From NCBI RefSeq assembly GCF_016735685.1, contig NZ_JAERRA010000001.1, positions 1 through 64,000 on the forward strand: a DNA stretch of 64,000 nucleotides, read 5' to 3'. Made by a program: the position numbers and the translations under genes. Below the pieces are notes generated by a model. The model made no database searches and was not told the DNA's origin. It saw only the letters and a list, made by a program, of their open reading frames with translations. Positions 39,173 through 48,248 of the stretch are shown here, piece by piece. The stretch is from Piscinibacter lacus. Lineage in GTDB: Bacteria > Pseudomonadota > Gammaproteobacteria > Burkholderiales > Burkholderiaceae_C. Every line of letters begins with the position of its first letter. Positions within the stretch are counted from its first letter, which is position 1.

Positions 39173-40285
39173 TCAGGCACGAGCCTGGATCGAGGCCTGG
39201 CGCACCGCATCGAGCAGCACCGCCACCGACTCCGGCGGCGTGAACTGGTTGATGCCGTGGCCCAGGTTGAAGATGTGCCCGCCGTGGCGGCCGTCCGCCC
39301 GCTGCGGCCGGCCGAAGCTGGCCACCACGGCCTGGGCCTCGGCGCGGATGGCGGCCTCGTCGCCGAAGAGCACCATGGGATCGACATTACCCTGCAGGGC
39401 CACCCTGTCGTCGGTGCGGCGGCGCGCATCGGCCAGCGAGACCGTCCAGTCCAGGCCGACCACGTCGGCGCCGGTGCCGGCGATGGCCTCCAGCCACAGG
39501 CCGCCGCCCTTGGTGAAGACCAGGTGCGGGATGCGGTGGCCGGCATGTTCCTTCTTGAGCCCGTCCAGCACGCGCTGGGTGTAGGCCAGGCTGAAGCTGC
39601 GGAAGGCCGCATCGGACAGCACGCCGCCCCAACTGTCGAAGACCATCACCGCTTGCGCGCCGGCCTCGATCTGCGCATTCAGGTAGGCCGCCACCGCGTC
39701 GGCATTGACGGCCAGGATGCGGTGCATCAGGTCGGGCCGGCGGTACATCAGGGTCTTGACCGCGCGGTAGTCCTCGCTGCCACCACCTTCGACCATGTAG
39801 CAGGCCAGGGTCCAGGGGCTGCCGGAGAAGCCGATCAGCGGCACGCGGCCGACACCCTGGGCATCGGCGAGCGCGCGGCGGATGCTGGACACCGCGTCGA
39901 ACACGTAGCGCAGCTTGTCGAGGTCCGGCACCTCCAGCTTGGCGACGGCGGCCTCGTCGCGCACCGGATGGGCAAAGCGCGGGCCTTCGCCCTGCGCAAA
40001 GCTCAGGCCCAGGCCCATGGCGTCGGGCACGGTCAGGATGTCGCTGAACAGGATGGCCGCGTCGAGCGGGTAGCGGTCGAGCGGCTGGAGCGTGACCTCG
40101 GTCGCATAGGCCGGGTTCGTCGCCAGGCCCATGAAGCTGCCGGCCTTGGCGCGCGTGGCGTTGTATTCCGGCAGGTAGCGACCGGCCTGGCGCATCAGCC
40201 AGACGGGGGTGCGATCGGTGGGCAGGCGCAGGCAGGCGCGCAGGAAGCGGTCGTTGGCCAGGGGCGGCAGGGCGGGATCGTGCAT
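39173..40285 (-). CDS. hemE: Uroporphyrinogen decarboxylase
   Basis: 370 residues. Removes four carboxyl groups from uroporphyrinogen III on the way to haem. Diagnostic N-terminal segment [20 protein letters not shown], the active-site Asp in [16 protein letters not shown] and [19 protein letters not shown] are present. The start MHDPALPPL is the ATG before the conserved region. Upstream, a small gap of 67 bp leads to an HDOD protein gene on the same strand. Confidence 0.97.
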   Translation of the reverse strand: MHDPALPPLANDRFLRACLRLPTDRTPVWLMRQAGRYLPEYNATRAKAGSFMGLATNPAYATEVTLQPLDRYPLDAAILFSDILTVPDAMGLGLSFAQGEGPRFAHPVRDEAAVAKLEVPDLDKLRYVFDAVSSIRRALADAQGVGRVPLIGFSGSPWTLACYMVEGGGSEDYRAVKTLMYRRPDLMHRILAVNADAVAAYLNAQIEAGAQAVMVFDSWGGVLSDAAFRSFSLAYTQRVLDGLKKEHAGHRIPHLVFTKGGGLWLEAIAGTGADVVGLDWTVSLADARRRTDDRVALQGNVDPMVLFGDEAAIRAEAQAVVASFGRPQRADGRHGGHIFNLGHGINQFTPPESVAVLLDAVRQASIQARA

Positions 40286-40352
40286 CGCGCGATTGTCGCC
40301 GCCGAGCGTCAGGCAGCCTAGCGTCCCGCGCTCGGGGCCTGCCCGGGTCCGC

Positions 40353-41210
40353 TCACTGGTCGATGTCGAGGACCAGGGCGCGGGCCGCCTCGGGGCTGAG
40401 CAGCAGCAGTTCGCCCAGGGCCGTCCAGTCGTCGGGCAGGGCCGGGTTGAACCAATCCACCGCGCTGTGGCGCGCGATGCGAACGGCCAGGCTGACGCAG
40501 CGCACCTGCGGGTCCCAGGCCTGGGCATCGTCGGTCATGCGGCGCAGCAGCTCGGGCAGGCCCCAGGCGCGCATCAGGGCTTGTTCAAGCGCCGTCAGCT
40601 CGATGCCGAGCAGCGCCTGCTGGGCCGGGGCCGAGCGCAGCGTCGGGTCGGCGGCCTGGCGTTGGGCCAGGGTGTCGGCCAGCTCGGGGCGGTGGCACCA
40701 GAGCAGCAACTCGGCGAAATCGTGCAGCAGGGCGGCTGTCTGCAAGGCCGCGGCATCGCCGTCCATGCGGTGCACGGCAAAGCCCAGCGCGAAATTGGCG
40801 CTGCGGCGGGCGCGGCGCAGCACGGCGGCCAGGCCGTCCGGGGCGCTGGCGATGCCGCAGCGCGCCGGATCGACCGCCGCCTCGGCCAGCGGCAGCTCGC
40901 CCAGGCTGCGGAAGAAGGGGGCGATGCCCAGCAGCAGCAGGGCGGCGGTGACCGTCTCGGGCATGCCGCGGCGGTCCTCGCGCTCGGCCGGCGTGCTCAG
41001 GCGCGCGGCGCTGGCGAAGATGCGCAGGGTCATCAGCGGATCCTGGGCCACGGCCTCGGCGATGCGGTGGGCGTCGACGTCGCCGCGCTCGTCCTCGGCC
41101 CGGGCCAGTCCGTCCAGCGCCCGCTGGGTGTCGGCCAGCACCGGCACCGGCAGGCTGCAGAAGGCCTCGGTCCAGGCCGGCAGGGAGGCAGGGATGGGCA
41201 GGAGGAGCAT
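40353..41210 (-). CDS. HDOD domain protein
   Basis: 285 residues from ATG 41210. The pattern fits an HDOD domain, the regulatory HD-like domain that has lost phosphohydrolase activity: [50 protein letters not shown] and [18 protein letters not shown]. Such proteins act in signalling and are often near motility genes; here it is divergent from the pilus operon across 105 bp. The substrate or partner is unknown. Confidence 0.85.
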   Translation of the reverse strand: MLLLPIPASLPAWTEAFCSLPVPVLADTQRALDGLARAEDERGDVDAHRIAEAVAQDPLMTLRIFASAARLSTPAEREDRRGMPETVTAALLLLGIAPFFRSLGELPLAEAAVDPARCGIASAPDGLAAVLRRARRSANFALGFAVHRMDGDAAALQTAALLHDFAELLLWCHRPELADTLAQRQAADPTLRSAPAQQALLGIELTALEQALMRAWGLPELLRRMTDDAQAWDPQVRCVSLAVRIARHSAVDWFNPALPDDWTALGELLLLSPEAARALVLDIDQ

Positions 41211-41315
41211 GCCTCGCAGCCTGCCCGAGGCCGGCCGCGAGCAGCCGCGAAGCAAAGCCACAAATGGATACGAATTCCGGCTTTAGGCGCTGCGGCCCGG
41301 GCCGAAGAAGGCGAG

Positions 41316-41789
41316 GTGCATCCCCTTCGCCCCCCCTTCCCGCTGCATCGCCAAGCCGGCTTCACCCTGCTGGAGCTGATGATCGCGATGGTCGTCGTCA
41401 GCGTGCTCAGCCTGGTCGCCTACCCCAGCTATGCCGACCATGTGCGGCGCAGCCAGGTGCAGACGGCCTTCGCCCAGCTCGCCGATTTCCGCGTGAAGCT
41501 GGAGCAGTACTACCAGGACCACCGCAACTACGGCAGCGAGGCCTGCGTCGATGCCGACGATGCGCCCGCCTGGGCCGACTTCGCGCCGCCCGGCGAAGCA
41601 CTGTTCGACTTCAGTTGCAGCCTGCTCGCGAGCGGCCAGGCCTACCGCCTGCAAGCCAGCGGCCGCAGCGGCACAGCCGCCGCGGGCCACCAGTACCGGG
41701 TCGACCAGGACGACCGCCGCGGCACCCTGCGCTTCCGCGGGGCCGAAGTCGACAAGTCCTGCTGGCTGTGGAAGGGCGGCGAATGCTGA
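41316..41789 (+). CDS. pilE: Type IV pilin-like protein (PilE minor pilin)
   Basis: 157 residues with GTG start, fixed by AAGGCGAGG upstream. After a 15-residue leader it has the prepilin cleavage and methylation motif GFTLLELMIAMVVVSVLSLVA with Glu5 of the mature protein, then SYADHVRRSQVQTAFAQLAD in the helical region and a C-terminal Cys pair. The short globular domain suits PilE-type minor pilins. First gene of the minor-pilin operon; its stop overlaps fimT by 7 bp. Confidence 0.92.
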   Translation: MHPLRPPFPLHRQAGFTLLELMIAMVVVSVLSLVAYPSYADHVRRSQVQTAFAQLADFRVKLEQYYQDHRNYGSEACVDADDAPAWADFAPPGEALFDFSCSLLASGQAYRLQASGRSGTAAAGHQYRVDQDDRRGTLRFRGAEVDKSCWLWKGGEC

Positions 41790-42379
41790 GCCGCAGCCGC
41801 CTGCGTGGCCTGACGCTGATCGAGCTGGCCATCACCCTGGCCATCTTCGGCATGACCATGCTGACCGTGCTGCCGAGCGCGGCCGACTGGCTGCGCAGCA
41901 CCCAGGTCCGCCATGCCGGCCACACCCTGCAACGGGCGCTGGAGCGTGCCCGCAGCGAGGCCCTGCGGCTGAATGCGCCGGTGCGCTTCACCCTGGTGAG
42001 CAGCGAGGACGCGCGGGCGCTGGACGCCGGCTGCGTGGCCGATGCGGGCGGCGGCGGCTGGGTGATCTCGCGCGACGCACCCGACGGCGCCTGCCATGCC
42101 GCGCCCTCGGCCACGGTGGCGCCGCGGCTGATCGCGGCCGAGGCAGCCGGCGCCGGCCATGCCCGCGTGACGGTGGCCGGCCTGGACGCCGCGGGCGCGC
42201 CCGCCAGCGGCCTGCGCTTCAATGGCTTCGGCCGGGTCGAGGACGAGGACGGCCTGCGCCGCATCACCCTGAACCTGGCGGGCAGCCGCAGCTTGCAGCT
42301 CGACATCTCGCGCCACGGCGCGGTGCGCCTGTGCGAGCCGGCAGTGCGCGATGCCGACGATCCGCGCGTCTGCCGCTGA
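41783..42379 (+). CDS. fimT: GspH/FimT-type pseudopilin
   Basis: 198 residues. Prepilin motif GLTLIELAITLAIFGMTML with the usual Glu, and the GspH/FimT pattern SEALRLNAPVRFTL further on, ending in Cys pairs. A core subunit of the pilus tip complex that can bind DNA in related proteins. Coupled to pilE upstream; pilV follows after 8 bp. Confidence 0.9.
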   Translation: MLSRSRLRGLTLIELAITLAIFGMTMLTVLPSAADWLRSTQVRHAGHTLQRALERARSEALRLNAPVRFTLVSSEDARALDAGCVADAGGGGWVISRDAPDGACHAAPSATVAPRLIAAEAAGAGHARVTVAGLDAAGAPASGLRFNGFGRVEDEDGLRRITLNLAGSRSLQLDISRHGAVRLCEPAVRDADDPRVCR

Positions 42380-42387
42380 GGCCCGCC

Positions 42388-42819
42388 ATGCCGCTCGCCC
42401 CCGCCCGCCCCCGCCAGCGCGGCGCCAGCCTGGTCGAGGTGCTGGTCGCGCTGCTGATCTTCTCGGTCGGCCTGCTCGGCCTGGTCGGCCTGCAGGGCCA
42501 GATGCTGCGGGCGCAGAGCGCCATCGGTCTGCGCGGCGAGGCGGTGCACCTGGGCGGCCAGCTCATCGGCCGGCTCTGGACCGAGTCGCCCGAGCAGCTT
42601 GCCCGCTACAACACCGAGGGCGGCGCCTGTGCGGCCCATCCGCCCTGCGCCGCCTGGCTGGCCCAGGTGGCCGAGCGCCTGCCGCAGGGCGAGGCCGAAG
42701 TCCAGGTGCTGCGCGATGCCGGCACCCTGGCCGACGGGCTGTCGCTGCGCATCCACTGGCAGCCGCCCGGCGAGGGCCGGCACACCGAGGCCCAGCAGGC
42801 CGCGATCCGCCGCAACTGA
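42388..42819 (+). CDS. pilV: Type IV pilus minor pilin PilV
   Basis: 143 residues. Prepilin motif GASLVEVLVALLIFSVGLLG and GLQGQMLRAQSA typical of PilV, with a short Cys-containing globular part (ACAAHPPCAAWL). Needed for pilus assembly at the priming complex. pilW begins 10 bp downstream. Confidence 0.92.
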   Translation: MPLAPARPRQRGASLVEVLVALLIFSVGLLGLVGLQGQMLRAQSAIGLRGEAVHLGGQLIGRLWTESPEQLARYNTEGGACAAHPPCAAWLAQVAERLPQGEAEVQVLRDAGTLADGLSLRIHWQPPGEGRHTEAQQAAIRRN

Positions 42820-42829
42820 AGGCCCTGCG

Positions 42830-43990
42830 ATGACGACGCCCCGCCCCGCCCTGCCCCGCCGCCGGCCGCTGTCCGCCCGGCGCTCCGGCGGCTTCACCCT
42901 GGTCGAACTGCTGGTGGCTCTGGCGGTCGGCCTGATCACCACCCTGGCGATCGCGCAGAGCCTGATCGCCGCCCAGGGCCAGCAGATGCGCACGACGCGC
43001 GGCAGCGATGCCCAGGTCAATGGCGCGCTGGCCCTGCACGAGCTGCAACGCGCGGTGCAATCGGCCGGCTACGGCCTGATCAGCCAGACCGAGGGCCTGG
43101 GCTGCCCGATCCGCGCCCGCCATGCCGACGCCGCCGAGGCCAGCGACTGGCTGCTGACCCCGGTGCTGATCACCCCCGGCGCCGACGGCGCGCCCGACCG
43201 GCTGCGGGTGATGAGCAGCGACAACGGCCGCTATGCGGTGCCGATCAAGGTCGCCATCGACCATCCGCGCACGGCGGCCAATTTCTTCGTCGACACCACC
43301 CTGGGCGTGGCGCCCGGCGACCTGATGGTCGCCCTGCCCCTGCCCTGGGACGAGACGCACTGGTGCAGCGTCTTCAACGTCACCCAGACCGGCGGCGCCG
43401 GGACCAGCCAGCTCATCCACAACCCCGGCAACGACGGCCCCTGGAACCAGGCCGGCGGCCAGACCATCTTTCCGGACGATGGCTACCCGGCCTTCGTCGC
43501 CGGCAGCCCGCCGCGCGGCACCCTGCTGCTGAACCTGGGCCGGCTGCTGCTGCGCGACTACGCGATCGACAGCGGCCAGGCCCTGGTGCTGAGCGAGCTG
43601 GACAGCGCCCGTGGCCCGGTCGCCCAGACAGGCGAGCTCTACCCGCACATCGTCCAGCTCCAGGCCCTTTATGCCAAGGACAGCGACGGCGACGGCGCGG
43701 TCGACCGCTACGACGATGTGCAGCCCGCCGACGCCGCCGGCTGGGCCCAGGTGCTGGGCCTGCGCCTGGCCGTGGTCGCCCGCAGCGCCCAGGCCGAGCG
43801 CGAGGACGTGACCGCCAGCTCCCCAAGCTGGCGCCTGGGCCGCGGCGTGACCGTGCCCGGCTCGAGCGCCTGCGGCGAAGACCGCTGCCTGCCGCTGCGC
43901 CTGGACGGCCTGCCCGCGGGCTGGCAGCGCTACCGCTACAGCGTCTTCGAGACCCTGGTGCCGCTGCGCAACCGGATCTGGCACGCATGA
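42830..43990 (+). CDS. pilW: Type IV pilus minor pilin PilW
   Basis: 386 residues. Prepilin motif GFTLVELLVALAVGLITTLA, then QVNGALALHELQRAVQSAGYGL, the PilW hallmark. The globular domain is large for a minor pilin and ends in a conserved RYRYSVFETLVPLRN. Its stop overlaps the pilX start (ATGA). Confidence 0.93.
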   Translation: MTTPRPALPRRRPLSARRSGGFTLVELLVALAVGLITTLAIAQSLIAAQGQQMRTTRGSDAQVNGALALHELQRAVQSAGYGLISQTEGLGCPIRARHADAAEASDWLLTPVLITPGADGAPDRLRVMSSDNGRYAVPIKVAIDHPRTAANFFVDTTLGVAPGDLMVALPLPWDETHWCSVFNVTQTGGAGTSQLIHNPGNDGPWNQAGGQTIFPDDGYPAFVAGSPPRGTLLLNLGRLLLRDYAIDSGQALVLSELDSARGPVAQTGELYPHIVQLQALYAKDSDGDGAVDRYDDVQPADAAGWAQVLGLRLAVVARSAQAEREDVTASSPSWRLGRGVTVPGSSACGEDRCLPLRLDGLPAGWQRYRYSVFETLVPLRNRIWHA

Positions 43991-44679
43991 AGCCCGCCGT
44001 CCGCCCGAACAGCCGCCCTCGCCACGCGGCGCGCGGCATGGTGCTGATCCTGGCGCTGCTGGCCCTGGTCGGCCTGGCGCTGTCGGCGGTCGTGCTGGTG
44101 CGGTCGGTGGATGCGGGCGGGCAGATCGTCGGCAACCTCGGCTTCAAGCAGCAGGCCACCGCCGCCGCCGACCCGATGGCCGAGGAAGCCCTGGCCTGGC
44201 TGCTGGCCGCCCAGGCGGCCGACCTCGCCGCCCTGCATGCCAGCCAGCCCGAGGCCGGCTACTACGCCAGCAGCCTGGACGACCTGGACCCGACCGGCAG
44301 CCAGCCCGGCGCTCTGGCCCGGGTCGACTGGGACGGCGACGACTGCGGCGGCGCCGACATCACCTGCCTGCCCGCCCGCGCCGCCACGCCGGTGGGGCCG
44401 CACACCGGCCAGTGGGTCATCACCCGCCTGTGTCGCATCGAAGGCGAGCCGCAGCCCAGCAGCACCCAGACCTGCGCCAGCGCGGCCGGCAACCTGGAAG
44501 CCGAGGTCTGCAAGGGCCGGCTCGACTACGAGACCCTGGGCTCGGCCGGCCTGGGCCAGGGCAGCATGGTGCGCGGCTGCGGGCTAGCGCCGCTCTCGCC
44601 CTACTACCGGATCATCGTGCGCAGCGTCGGCGGGCGCGGCACGGTGAGCTACACCGAGACCCTGGTCTCGCTGTCCTGA
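43987..44679 (+). CDS. pilX: Type IV pilus minor pilin PilX
   Basis: 230 residues. PilX lacks the cleavage-type Glu; instead it has a hydrophobic helix GMVLILALLALVGLALSAVVLV and NLGFKQQATAAAD, as in PilX proteins. Four to six Cys in the globular part. It joins the PilVWX tip complex with PilY1. Translationally coupled to pilW; PilY1 starts 11 bp after its stop. Confidence 0.92.
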   Translation: MKPAVRPNSRPRHAARGMVLILALLALVGLALSAVVLVRSVDAGGQIVGNLGFKQQATAAADPMAEEALAWLLAAQAADLAALHASQPEAGYYASSLDDLDPTGSQPGALARVDWDGDDCGGADITCLPARAATPVGPHTGQWVITRLCRIEGEPQPSSTQTCASAAGNLEAEVCKGRLDYETLGSAGLGQGSMVRGCGLAPLSPYYRIIVRSVGGRGTVSYTETLVSLS

Positions 44680-44690
44680 AGCCGCGCTCG

Positions 44691-47600
44691 ATGCCGAGGC
44701 CGACCATGCGCCCCCTGCCCTGCTCCCCCTGGCCCGGCCGCGCATGCCGTGTGACGGCCGCCCTGCTGCTGGCCGTGCCGCTGGGGCTGCGGGCCGCGCC
44801 GGCCGATCTGGCCGATGTGCCGCTGGCCACCTCGCCGAGCGCGGCGATCCGGCCCAACCTGCTCTTCATCCTGGACGACTCGGGCAGCATGAGCTGGGAC
44901 TTCACGCCCGATGCCACCTATGTCTACAAGTACGGCGACAAGAACACCGCGATCTCGGGCCTGGAGCTGCTGGACCGCACGCAGACCTCGCTCTGCCACG
45001 GCGTGGCCAGCATCAACCGCAGCGCCTACAACCCCGCCCTGCGCTACCTGCCGCCGCTGCGCGCCGATGGCAGCAGCTACCCCGACGCCAGCTTCAGCGA
45101 TGCCTGGGAAGACGGCTATGCGGGCGGCAGCAGCGCGCGCCGCAACCTGAACAACCTGTCGACGATCGGCGGCACGACGGCCGGACGACGGCTGATCCCG
45201 CCCGAGACCTGGGTGGCCGGCAGCCGCACCACGGTCAACAGCACGAACTACCGCTTCTTCTACTACGCCCTGCCCAGCGCCAGCCCGGTGCGATGCAACC
45301 GCAGCGTGACGAGCGGCAGCAGCGCCTACTCGCCCGGCCGCTTCACCATCGTGCTGGACGCCTCGGCGATTGCCGCGCCGGCCGGGGTCGATGCCCGGAC
45401 CAACTACGCCAACTGGTTCAGCTACTACCGCAGCCGCACGCTGACGATGCGCGGCGGCGCCGGCCGGGCCTTTGCGCAGCTCGACGGGGCGCGCTTCCGC
45501 GTCGGCTTCAGCTCGATCAACACCAGCCTGACGAACGACGGCGACCGCTTCCTGAGCGTGCGCGACTTCGACGACAGCGCCCAGCGCGAGGCCTTCTTCG
45601 CCCGCCTCTACGGGCTGGAGCCGAGCGGCAGCACGCCGCTGCGCAGCGCGCTCTCGCGCGCCGGCCGCTACTTCGCCAACAAGCTGCCGGGCCAGAACGA
45701 TCCGGTGCAGTACGCCTGCCAGCGCAACCTGGCCATCCTGACCTCGGACGGCGTGTGGAACGAGACGGCGACCCCGGTCGACGTGAACGGCAATGCGATC
45801 GGCAACAGCGACGGACCGGGCAGCGGCGAGGTCCGTCCGCAGCTCGACGATGCGCGCAGCAGCGGCACCGCCATCGGCGGCAGCGGCGCCTCGGGCACCC
45901 TGGCCGATGTGGCGCAGTGGTACTGGAAGAACGACCTGCGCAGCAGCAGCCTGGGCAATTGCAGCGGCGCGATCAGCGGACAGGATGTCTGCCCCGACCA
46001 GGTGGCACCGACCGCGCGCGACCCGCAGACCGCCCAGCACATGAACACCGTCACCCTGGGCCTGGGCCTGGCCGGCAACCTGGCCTATGTGCCGGACTAC
46101 GAGACCCAGACCAGCGGCGACTTCTTCAGCCTCGTCAACGGCAGCCGGGCCTGGCCGCATCCCCTGGCGGGCACGACCGCCGCGCAGGAGCTGGCGCGGG
46201 TCGACGACCTCTGGCATGCCGCCGTCAACGGCCGCGGCAAGTTCTACAGCGCCAGCGATCCGGACGAGCTGAGCAGCGGCCTGCGCGAGGCGCTGGATGC
46301 CATCGGTGCCACCCTGGGCGCGGGCTCGGCCGCGGCCACCAGCAATCTGCAACCGGTGGCCGGCGACAACCATGCCTATGTGGCGAGCTACGAGACCGTC
46401 TACTGGAACGGCGAGCTGAGCAAGCGCACGGTGAACCCGACCAGCGGCGCGGTCAGCAGCAGCGTGCTGTGGTCGGCCAAGGCTCAACTGCTGAGCCAGG
46501 TGGGGGTGAACAGCGACAGCCGGCAGATCCACTACTTCGCGCCGGGCGAGGCGAGCAAGCTCAAGGCCTTCACCCATGCCAACCTGCTGGCCGACGGCCT
46601 GCTGCTGGCCAACAAGCTCGGCCCGCTCTGCCCCGATGCCAGCGGCGCCCTGCTGCTGAGCCAGTGCGCCAGACTGGACAGCGCGGGCAAGGCGGCGGCC
46701 GGCGGGGCCAACCTGATCGGCTTCCTGCGCGGGCAGAGCGGTTTCGAGATGAATGCCGCCAATGCGCTGCGCGTCTTCCGCGAACGCCACAACAGCCGCG
46801 AGCGCAATGTGCTGGGGGACATCGTCAACGGCAAGCCGGTCTTCGTGCGCAAGCCTTCGGCGCCCTATCCGGAGGCGAGCTACCGCGCCTTCGCCACGGC
46901 CCAGGCCAGCCGCGCGGCCAGCGTCTATGTGGCGGCCAACGACGGCATGCTGCATGCCTTCGATGCCGAGACCGGCCTGGAGCGCTGGGCCTATGTGCCG
47001 CGCGCCGTGATGCCGCGCCTGCACCAGCTTGCCGATGCCGACTATGCCAACCGGCACCAGTTCTTCGTCGACGGCTCGCCGGTGGTGGCCGATGTGCAGG
47101 ACGGCAGCACCTGGCGCACCGTGCTGGTCGGCGGCCTGAACCTGGGCGGCGGCAGCTACTACGCGATCGACGTGAGCGACCCCGCCAACCCGCGCGGCCT
47201 GTGGGAGTTCAGCCATGCCAACCTGGGCCGCAGCGCGGGCAATCCGCTGCTGGGCAAACTGCGCGACGGGCGCTGGGTGGTGGTGTTCTCCTCGGGCTAC
47301 AACAACCATGTCACGGGGGACGGCGGCGGCCACGTCTTCGTCGTCGATGCGATCAGCGGCGCGCTGATCCGCAGCGTGCCCACCGGCGTCGGCGACACCG
47401 TCACGCCCAGCAACCTCGGCAAGCTCAATGCCTGGGTGGACAACGCGGCCGACAACACGCTGCAGCGGGTCTATGGCGGCGACATGCTCGGCAACCTGTG
47501 GCGCTTCGACCTGGACGACCGCCTGGCCCCGGCCGGCCACGAAGCCCTGCGCCTGGGCACGGCCCGCGCGCCCGATGGCAGCGTGCAGCCCATCACCACG

Positions 47601-48233
47601 CGGCCCGAGCTGCTGGAGCTGAACCAGGCCGGCAGCCGCCATGCGGTCGTCGTCTTCGGCACCGGCCGCTACCTGGGCAGCAGCGACATCGGCGATGCGA
47701 CGCTGCAAAGCGTCTATGCCCTCAAGGATCCGCTGGACAGCAGCGGCTGGGGCAATCTGCGCCTGCGCAGCGATCTGGTCGGCCAGACCTTGGGCAGCAC
47801 GGTGGTCGGCGGCCGCAGCCTGCGCACGGTGCCCGCACCGCAGGCCGTGAACTGGAGCAGCCAGATCGGCTGGCGGGTGGACCTGACGATCTCGCCGGGC
47901 GAGCGGGTCGATGTCGACATGCAGCTCGTCGCCAACCTGCTGACCTTCGCGAGCAATGTGCCCGAGGCCAATGCCTGCGTGACCGGCGGCACCTCCTGGC
48001 TCTACTACCTGGACGTGCGCAGCGGCAGCGTGCTGCCGGGCTCGCCCCAGCGCATGGTCGGGCAGTTCCTCGGCAATGCGCTGACGGCCGGCATCACGAC
48101 CATCGTCAGCACCAGCGGCGCAACCAAGACCATCGTGGTCTCGCGCAAGGGCGACATCACCACCACCGACGACCCGGGCCAGGGCGGCAGCGGCGTGGCC
48201 CGCCGCATCGCCTGGCGCGAGCTGGCGCGCTGA
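44691..48233 (+). CDS. pilY1: PilY1-type pilus tip adhesin and assembly factor
   Basis: 1180 residues from ATG 44691; ATG 44706 is also possible. A signal peptide (VTAALLLAVPLGLRAAPAD) is followed by a vWA domain whose metal site is complete (DxSxS: Asp62, Ser64, Ser66 in ILDDSGSMSWDF). The C-terminal half (about residues 700-1100) carries a PQQ-like beta-propeller typical of PilY1, with repeated VYVAANDGMLHAFDAETGLERW, DGTWR-like and VYGGDMLGNLWRFDLD blades. PilY1 sits at the pilus tip, promotes extension and senses surfaces. Confidence 0.95.
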   Translation: MPRPTMRPLPCSPWPGRACRVTAALLLAVPLGLRAAPADLADVPLATSPSAAIRPNLLFILDDSGSMSWDFTPDATYVYKYGDKNTAISGLELLDRTQTSLCHGVASINRSAYNPALRYLPPLRADGSSYPDASFSDAWEDGYAGGSSARRNLNNLSTIGGTTAGRRLIPPETWVAGSRTTVNSTNYRFFYYALPSASPVRCNRSVTSGSSAYSPGRFTIVLDASAIAAPAGVDARTNYANWFSYYRSRTLTMRGGAGRAFAQLDGARFRVGFSSINTSLTNDGDRFLSVRDFDDSAQREAFFARLYGLEPSGSTPLRSALSRAGRYFANKLPGQNDPVQYACQRNLAILTSDGVWNETATPVDVNGNAIGNSDGPGSGEVRPQLDDARSSGTAIGGSGASGTLADVAQWYWKNDLRSSSLGNCSGAISGQDVCPDQVAPTARDPQTAQHMNTVTLGLGLAGNLAYVPDYETQTSGDFFSLVNGSRAWPHPLAGTTAAQELARVDDLWHAAVNGRGKFYSASDPDELSSGLREALDAIGATLGAGSAAATSNLQPVAGDNHAYVASYETVYWNGELSKRTVNPTSGAVSSSVLWSAKAQLLSQVGVNSDSRQIHYFAPGEASKLKAFTHANLLADGLLLANKLGPLCPDASGALLLSQCARLDSAGKAAAGGANLIGFLRGQSGFEMNAANALRVFRERHNSRERNVLGDIVNGKPVFVRKPSAPYPEASYRAFATAQASRAASVYVAANDGMLHAFDAETGLERWAYVPRAVMPRLHQLADADYANRHQFFVDGSPVVADVQDGSTWRTVLVGGLNLGGGSYYAIDVSDPANPRGLWEFSHANLGRSAGNPLLGKLRDGRWVVVFSSGYNNHVTGDGGGHVFVVDAISGALIRSVPTGVGDTVTPSNLGKLNAWVDNAADNTLQRVYGGDMLGNLWRFDLDDRLAPAGHEALRLGTARAPDGSVQPITTRPELLELNQAGSRHAVVVFGTGRYLGSSDIGDATLQSVYALKDPLDSSGWGNLRLRSDLVGQTLGSTVVGGRSLRTVPAPQAVNWSSQIGWRVDLTISPGERVDVDMQLVANLLTFASNVPEANACVTGGTSWLYYLDVRSGSVLPGSPQRMVGQFLGNALTAGITTIVSTSGATKTIVVSRKGDITTTDDPGQGGSGVARRIAWRELAR

Positions 48234-48248
48234 GCGCGCCGGCCGCGG